Assembly: GCA_964448405.1 (NCBI GenBank)
Contig: CAYUVW010000039.1
Span: 1 to 8,620, forward strand
Reading direction: 5' to 3'
DNA length: 8,620 nt
Origin: DAORHV01 sp964448405
GTDB lineage: Bacteria > Patescibacteriota > Gracilibacteria > Peribacterales > Peribacteraceae
Shown in pieces: positions 5,081 through 8,620 of this stretch. The first letter of the stretch is position 1. Each line of letters begins with the position of its first letter. The translations under genes and the position numbers were made by a program. The notes beneath the pieces are model-generated. The model searched no databases. It saw only the letters and a program-made list of their open reading frames with translations, and was not told the DNA's origin.

Positions 5081-5602
5081 CTACGCCTCCGGCTCGAACA
5101 GCACACCGCCCTTCGACACTTCGGGCTCGGTGCAGATGCTGCGATTGAAGCAGCACTGCCGCTTCTTGCCGTCGTTCATCTTGGAGCACGCCACCTCTAT
5201 GCGCTTGGCGCGCGTCGCCGGGTTATTGGTGCAGCGGATCGAGCGGATCCAATCCCAGCGGGCCATGACGGAGGTGCCTTTCCAGATCTCGCGCACTTTA
5301 GCCGGGGCGGCGGAGAGCGCCTTCTTCAGATCGGCCGGCACTTCCGGCTCGGGCCAGTCTTCGGTCGGTTCCATTTCCAGCTTGGCGGGTTTGCCGGCGG
5401 CGGCACGCATGGATTTCTCCACGGCGAACCAATGGCTGCCTTTGCCGTCCGGTTCCAGCGGGAACACGGCCTTGGTGCCGTTGATCGTTCCCTCGGCCAT
5501 GGCCATGCCGCGCGAGGGCAGCTTGGCGCTGACTTCTTTGGGAAGCCGCAGAATGGTCCAGGGGCCTATGGTATACGGCGTGGCCGTGAAACTCATGGTC
5601 AT
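5081..5602 (-). CDS. YdeI-like DUF1905 / OmpD-associated family protein
   Basis: This 173-residue protein has two parts. Residues about 5-80 are a DUF1905 beta-rich domain (GPWTILRLPKEVSAKLPSRG, then PLEPDGKGSHWFAV). Residues about 85-170 are the YdeI/OmpD-associated helical domain (EVPADLKKALSAAP, MARWDWIRSIR, TRAKRIEVACSKM, CCFNRS). Length and domain order are normal. YdeI family members have been linked to bacteriocin or peptide resistance in enterobacteria, but a role here is not established. There are no signal peptide or membrane helices. It starts 37 bases after the stop of the PhnB-like gene on the same strand and has no -10 at the leaderless position, so it is probably the second gene of that operon. 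A second ATG six bases into the gene (MSFTATPY) is an equally possible start. Confidence 0.88.
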   Translation of the reverse strand: MTMSFTATPYTIGPWTILRLPKEVSAKLPSRGMAMAEGTINGTKAVFPLEPDGKGSHWFAVEKSMRAAAGKPAKLEMEPTEDWPEPEVPADLKKALSAAPAKVREIWKGTSVMARWDWIRSIRCTNNPATRAKRIEVACSKMNDGKKRQCCFNRSICTEPEVSKGGVLFEPEA

Positions 5603-5639
5603 GGAATGCGTGGGAAGCGTGCGGTTGCTTCAGCGCAGG

Positions 5640-6065
5640 CTATTTGCCTGCCTTGGTCTCAATCGTCCATTCAATGCCGTATTTGTCGCGGAACATGGAG
5701 AAGTACGTACCCCAGGGGCTTTCGCCCATGGGCATTTCCGCCTGCCCGCCTGCCGAAAGGCCCCTGAAGATTCTATCGGCTTCTTCACGGCTGTCGACGA
5801 TGACGGCGATTTTTGACCGGTTTTCATTTTCACTGACGGGCCCCATGAATTCCGGGACGTCATTGGCAATCAACAGAGTGTTACCAATAGGCAAAGTGAT
5901 GCGCATTACTTTGTTCGCCTCCTTCTCCGGTACTGGGAATTCGGCGCTTGCGAGGTCCTTGAAGCGAATGATTTTTCCGAACTCTCCGCCAAAGACGGAT
6001 TTGTAAAAGGTGAACGCCTCTTCGGCGTTTCCATTGAAGTTGATGTACGGGTTGATTGTGGGCAT
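5640..6065 (-). CDS. PhnB-like VOC (glyoxalase/bleomycin-resistance fold) protein
   Basis: This 141-residue protein belongs to the PhnB-like branch of the vicinal-oxygen-chelate superfamily. It starts with the typical INPYINFNGNAEEAFTFYKSVFGGEF, continues with MRITLPIGNTLLIANDVPE, and ends with ESPWGTYFSMFRDKYGIEWTIE. These are the two beta-alpha-beta-beta-beta modules of the fold. Most members are uncharacterised, and the lack of a clear set of metal ligands means no reaction can be assigned. It is cytoplasmic. ATG at 6065 is preceded by TACGCT six bases upstream and by no Shine-Dalgarno. It is followed after 37 bases by the YdeI-like gene, with which it probably forms an operon, and it is divergent from the TspO unit across a 139-base gap. 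Confidence 0.9.
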   Translation of the reverse strand: MPTINPYINFNGNAEEAFTFYKSVFGGEFGKIIRFKDLASAEFPVPEKEANKVMRITLPIGNTLLIANDVPEFMGPVSENENRSKIAVIVDSREEADRIFRGLSAGGQAEMPMGESPWGTYFSMFRDKYGIEWTIETKAGK

Positions 6066-6077
6066 GAGGGGAGCGTA
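6066..6077 (-). promoter_or_regulatory. Candidate -10 for leaderless start of the PhnB-like gene
   Basis: On the minus strand, TACGCT (6077-6072) matches TATAAT at the key first, second and last bases and is followed by six bases (CCCCTC) and ATG at 6065. No good -35 is visible. The case rests on shared spacing with the other starts and on the identical hexamer before the divergent TspO gene. Confidence 0.35.
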
Positions 6078-6192
6078 ACAGGGGAGGGTGCTAGAGAATG
6101 AGTGGATTTCCTACGAAAAGTTTACACCACCTTGAGGAGGGTATTCTTGGTTGGAATGAACAACTACAGCAACGGACAAACGAGATTTGAGC

Positions 6193-6204
6193 TACGCTAT
6201 GGTT
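6193..6204 (+). promoter_or_regulatory. Candidate -10 deciding the TspO start
   Basis: TACGCT (6193-6198) lies six bases before the ATG at 6205. It is the same hexamer and spacing as before the divergent PhnB-like gene. It favours ATG 6205 over the upstream in-frame TTG 6187 and ATG 6199. No -35 is visible at 16-18 bases. Confidence 0.35.
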
Positions 6205-6603
6205 ATGCAAACCTACACGTGGTACCAGCAACTCATCAAACCATCTTGGGCTCCTCCGGCGTCTATCTTTGGCCCTGTCTGGACCGTGTTGTACATCGGT
6301 ATTGCCATAACGTTTGGGACCGTTTTTTTCATGGCCGCACAGAAGAAGATCTCGTGGATGGTCACAGTGCCATTTGCGCTCAATCTGCTGTTCAATTTTG
6401 CATACACACCTCTCCAATTCGGACTTCAGAACAACGTTCTCGCGGCTATCGACATCATTCTTGTTCTTGTCACACTGATCTGGGCGATGCGCAGTATTGC
6501 CCCGCATGCTCGGTGGATTACCTACGCCCAGATTCCCTACCTGTTGTGGGTCAGTTTTGCCACGTGTCTGCAACTCACTATTACCTACATCAATTTCCGT
6601 TAA
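6205..6603 (+). CDS. TspO/MBR family membrane protein, short form
   Basis: The chosen start (MQTYTWYQQL) gives 132 residues. Family hallmarks are clear: IKPSWAPPASIFGPVWTVLY at residues 11-30, NLLFNFAYTPLQFGL in the middle, and YAQIPYLLWVSFATCLQLTITYIN near the end. TspO proteins are inner-membrane proteins that bind porphyrins and related tetrapyrroles or sterol-like ligands and have been tied to stress responses. Canonical members have five helices, the first lying before the KPxWxPP motif. Here that motif begins at residue 12 and an in-frame TGA at 6157-6159 leaves no room for a preceding helix, so only four helices are present. Nothing suggests a frameshift. It is the first gene of a pair with the DUF2177 gene, which begins four bases after its stop. 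Confidence 0.9.
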   Translation: MQTYTWYQQLIKPSWAPPASIFGPVWTVLYIGIAITFGTVFFMAAQKKISWMVTVPFALNLLFNFAYTPLQFGLQNNVLAAIDIILVLVTLIWAMRSIAPHARWITYAQIPYLLWVSFATCLQLTITYINFR

Positions 6604-6607
6604 GCCT

Positions 6608-7003
6608 ATGTTTCTCAGACTCTATGCCATCGCGCTGCCCGTATTCTTCGCCATCGACATGGCATGGTTGGGGTGGATCGCCAAGGATTTCTACCGGGCG
6701 CAAATCGGCGCGCTCCTGAAGCCCGAGGTAAATTGGATTGCTGCTGTAGCGTTTTATCTTCTCTTCCTTGCCGGCCTCGTCTTCTTTGTCATTGAACCGG
6801 CAATGGAGAAGAAATCATTCACAGATGCACTCCTGCGTGGAGCATTCTTCGGACTTGTAACGTACGCCACCTACGATCTCACCAACCTCGCTGTGGCAAA
6901 AGACTGGCCGCTCCTCGTGACGGTTGTCGATATGGCGTGGGGGATGGTGCTTGCAGCGTCGGTGGCGTCGCTGACGTACGTCATTGCTCAAAAAATGAGG
7001 TGA
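6608..7003 (+). CDS. DUF2177 family membrane protein
   Basis: This 131-residue protein matches DUF2177: a first helix with AIALPVFFAIDMAWLGWIAKDFYR, a second with VAFYLLFLAGLVFFVIEPA, then ALLRGAFFGLVTYATYDLTNLA and VVDMAWGMVLAASVASLTYVIA. It is predicted to be an inner-membrane protein of four helices. Conserved features visible are DMAWLG, YDLTNLA and VDMAWG. No function is established for the family. The start at ATG 6608 is chosen because it is four bases after the TspO stop and begins directly with the first family helix; the same frame extends upstream into TspO, but that part is a shadow. There is no Shine-Dalgarno, and translational coupling to TspO is likely. Confidence 0.88.
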   Translation: MFLRLYAIALPVFFAIDMAWLGWIAKDFYRAQIGALLKPEVNWIAAVAFYLLFLAGLVFFVIEPAMEKKSFTDALLRGAFFGLVTYATYDLTNLAVAKDWPLLVTVVDMAWGMVLAASVASLTYVIAQKMR

Positions 7004-7044
7004 CAACACTTTTCTGCTAGGAAAACATCGCTGCGATGAAGATG

Positions 7045-7086
7045 GCTGAGGCTGTATCCGGTCTCAGCGCGTAGTCAGTTTTTTTT
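7045..7086 (+). terminator. Weak terminator-like hairpin between convergent units
   Basis: GCTGAG (7045-7050) and CTCAGC (7063-7068) form a six-base stem with a twelve-base loop. A run of eight T (7079-7086) follows after ten bases. The stem is short and the T-run is too far away for a classical terminator, so this is tentative. It lies between the end of DUF2177 and the convergent glycosyltransferase gene, whose stop overlaps the T-run. Confidence 0.25.
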
Positions 7087-7819
7087 ACGATGAACGCGTG
7101 CTTTGCTTCGCCCCGTAGTGGGCGAACGGATAGCGGATCATGTTGGCCAACCCGAACAGGCCCAGGCAAAAGAACGGACTGAGCAGCAGGTATTTCCCCA
7201 ATACCCGCCAAGTGCCTTCGTGTTTGAATCGACGGTCGGACACTTGCACTTGCACGGGCAAAATACCGAATTTTCCTTTCGAGGCGGCCCGGCGAATGAA
7301 CGAAATGTCGTCGTAGGTATGGGTGGCCGTAAACCCGCCCATGCGCTGAAAATGATCGCGGGTGACGACAATGCAGCATCCTGCGCCAGACGGGGTGATT
7401 TTCTGCAGCAGCCAAAAAATACCGCCGAACAGCGCGAAACAACCTTGCACATCTAGGCTCGACCGGTGCGGCCAATACCACGGACACGCCACGGCGTAGC
7501 GCCCGGACGTGAAACGCGTCACCAGCCGACTGAGCGTGGTTGGGGCCAGCCGCACGTCGGCATCCAGAAAAATGAGGATATCGCCCTGGGCGGCGTTCCC
7601 GCCGGTAGTGCGCTGATGCCCCACGCCGCGCGTGGTGCGCACGACGCGTGCGCCATGCCGTGCCGCCACTTCTGCGGTACGGTCTTTCGAGCCTCCGTCC
7701 ACCACCAGCACTTCCAGCGGTTGGAGCGTTTGCCCGGCGATGTCGGCCAACAGGTTCGGCACATGAAGCTCTTCTTCCAGGGCCGGAATAATGACGCTGA
7801 TGCGCGGTGAGTTGTTCAT
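7085..7819 (-). CDS. Glycosyltransferase family 2 with C-terminal membrane helix
   Basis: This 244-residue protein starts at ATG 7819, which shares ATGA with the stop of the upstream prenyltransferase, so the two are translationally coupled. The GT-A fold is clear: ISVIIPALEEE at residues 7-17, VVDGGSKDRT (39-48), the nucleotide-sugar and metal-binding DAD at 86-88 in IFLDADVR, and an acidic YDDISF (169-174) in the likely acceptor or base position. A hydrophobic helix (LLLSPFFCLGLFGLANMI) near residues 211-228 should anchor it to the membrane. Such enzymes transfer a sugar from a nucleotide sugar, often to a lipid. Coupling to a UbiA-type enzyme suggests an isoprenoid lipid or carotenoid acceptor, which is inference. 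Longer same-frame readings upstream lie inside the prenyltransferase gene and are shadows. Confidence 0.9.
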   Translation of the reverse strand: MNNSPRISVIIPALEEELHVPNLLADIAGQTLQPLEVLVVDGGSKDRTAEVAARHGARVVRTTRGVGHQRTTGGNAAQGDILIFLDADVRLAPTTLSRLVTRFTSGRYAVACPWYWPHRSSLDVQGCFALFGGIFWLLQKITPSGAGCCIVVTRDHFQRMGGFTATHTYDDISFIRRAASKGKFGILPVQVQVSDRRFKHEGTWRVLGKYLLLSPFFCLGLFGLANMIRYPFAHYGAKQSTRSS

Positions 7820-8620
7820 AGAACACTGTCCCAGAAGAGCGCACAACCGATTGCCGCATTCAGCAGCGGCATCCAGCGATACGCTCGGAATACGGTGGAT
7901 GCGGGCTTGGTCAGCAGTGCCAGGCTGAGAAGCGGGTAGGCCATGGCCAGCCAGGGAACGAGATGTAACCCCGGCACGAACCACACGCTTGCGGCGGCGA
8001 TTGCCCAGAGCACGGCGGTCAGGAGTAACGCCCGGCGGTGGCCGGCTACAACTGCGGTGGTACGCAAGCCGCTGGCGGCGTCGGGGGCGATATCCGGAAT
8101 GGCGGAGAACAAATGCATGGCCGCACTCCAGCTCCACCCGCCGATCACGACCGCGACGGTAGGGGAAAGCCCGCTCAAGCTGGCCATGGCGAACCCAGGC
8201 ACGATGTACAGAATATTGCTGAGCGAGTCGATGACCGGGTGCCGCTTAAAGCGCAGTGGCGGCGCACTGTAGGCGACTGCCAGTGCCAGAAAGAGCAGCG
8301 TCCAGAGAGCATACGCACGTGAGCCGGTTGCCAGTGCGGATGCCGAAATGAACATGCCGCCGATCCCAATGCCGATGAGCAACCGGCGATGCTGCGACTG
8401 TTGCAGCCGGATTTCGTACGCACCCTTTTTTTCATTGAGTGTGTCCGTGTCGTGGTCGCAAACATCGTTCACGCCGTACAGCAGCAGGTTGACCGGCAGC
8501 GTCCAACTGAGCAGTGCAAACCAGGTGCTTGTATGCCGGAGAAGCGCAAGCGGTTCCGGCGTAGTGGCCAGCCCGATGAGCGCCGGCCCCACGACGTAGA
8601 GCCAGAAGCGCGGCCGGGAG
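7816..8620 (-). CDS. UbiA-family prenyltransferase, N-terminus beyond the window
   Basis: At least 267 residues are visible and the frame is open to the right edge. The residues before the GTG at 8592 (SRPRFWLYV) are typical of the family's N-terminus, so that GTG is not the start. The two aspartate-rich motifs that bind prenyl diphosphate through magnesium are present: NDVCDHDTD (about visible residues 51-59) and PDIAPD (about 175-180). YSAPPLRFKRHPVIDSLSN lies between them. Several membrane helices are evident. The SRPRFWLY, YSAPPLRFK and DSLSN motifs look most like the lycopene-elongase-type branch, from memory; ubiquinone- or menaquinone-type and other isoprenoid-transferring roles remain possible. 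Its TGA overlaps the ATG of the glycosyltransferase gene. Confidence 0.9.
   Translation of the reverse strand, partial: SRPRFWLYVVGPALIGLATTPEPLALLRHTSTWFALLSWTLPVNLLLYGVNDVCDHDTDTLNEKKGAYEIRLQQSQHRRLLIGIGIGGMFISASALATGSRAYALWTLLFLALAVAYSAPPLRFKRHPVIDSLSNILYIVPGFAMASLSGLSPTVAVVIGGWSWSAAMHLFSAIPDIAPDAASGLRTTAVVAGHRRALLLTAVLWAIAAASVWFVPGLHLVPWLAMAYPLLSLALLTKPASTVFRAYRWMPLLNAAIGCALFWDSVL

Noticed and set aside
4973..5767. 264-codon plus-strand frame crossing the C-box region and the YdeI-like gene.
   Set aside because: It runs antisense to a clear DUF1905/YdeI protein and across the C operator; its His- and Gly-rich translation has no recognisable domain.
6102..6719. 205-codon plus-strand frame over TspO and the start of DUF2177.
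   Set aside because: It is out of frame with both recognised families and has no domain of its own.
7017..7859. 280-codon minus-strand frame overlapping the glycosyltransferase.
   Set aside because: It is an Arg- and His-rich out-of-frame shadow of the GT2 gene.
1..8620. tRNA or rRNA genes, CRISPR arrays, transposase or integrase genes, toxin-antitoxin pairs.
   Set aside because: Nothing with the expected structure or motifs was seen on either strand; the only small HTH gene is explained as the C protein of the R-M system.

Overview
The window reads as GC-rich bacterial chromosome with an AT-rich restriction-modification (R-M) cassette set into its middle. One 60-base line inside the cassette (3001-3060) is 35% G+C, and one line in the right flank (8041-8100) is 68%. 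The code is standard. No gene start shows a convincing Shine-Dalgarno sequence; instead several operon-leading genes have a -10-like hexamer exactly six bases before the start codon, which predicts leaderless mRNAs. The short TspO and the mix of small families would fit a Patescibacteria (CPR) genome, but that placement is only a weak guess.

Layout, left to right. (1) 1-1319 is the C-terminal part of a polytopic membrane protein of glycosyltransferase-C type, cut by the window edge. (2) 1473-2345 is an orphan soluble, helical protein behind a near-consensus promoter. (3) 2352-2705 (minus) is a DUF1801 protein. (4) About 2730-5035 is the R-M cassette: a beta-class m4C-type DNA methyltransferase (plus strand) facing tail-to-tail a BglI-like restriction endonuclease (minus), which is preceded by a controller (C) protein gene. 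C-boxes lie upstream of C and a related single palindrome lies upstream of the methyltransferase. (5) 5081-6065 (minus) is a two-gene unit, a PhnB-like VOC protein followed by a YdeI/DUF1905 protein. (6) 6205-7003 (plus) is a two-gene membrane-protein unit, a short TspO/MBR protein followed by DUF2177. (7) 7085-8620 (minus) is a translationally coupled pair, a UbiA-type prenyltransferase (N-terminus cut by the window edge) and a family 2 glycosyltransferase.

How they work together. The R-M cassette is self-contained. The methyltransferase should protect GCCNNNNNGGC sites, and the C protein should delay endonuclease expression until protection is in place. Enzyme family, gene order and operator layout closely match known C-regulated type II systems (Esp1396I-like organisation with a BglI-like nuclease), so this is a well-resolved known kind of system rather than a new one. 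The less expected elements are an in-frame 21-codon leader ORF before the methyltransferase, a nested inverted repeat at the left edge of the cassette, and the leaderless start architecture shared by cassette and host genes. The UbiA/GT2 pair probably belongs to an isoprenoid or carotenoid-like lipid pathway extending beyond the right edge.
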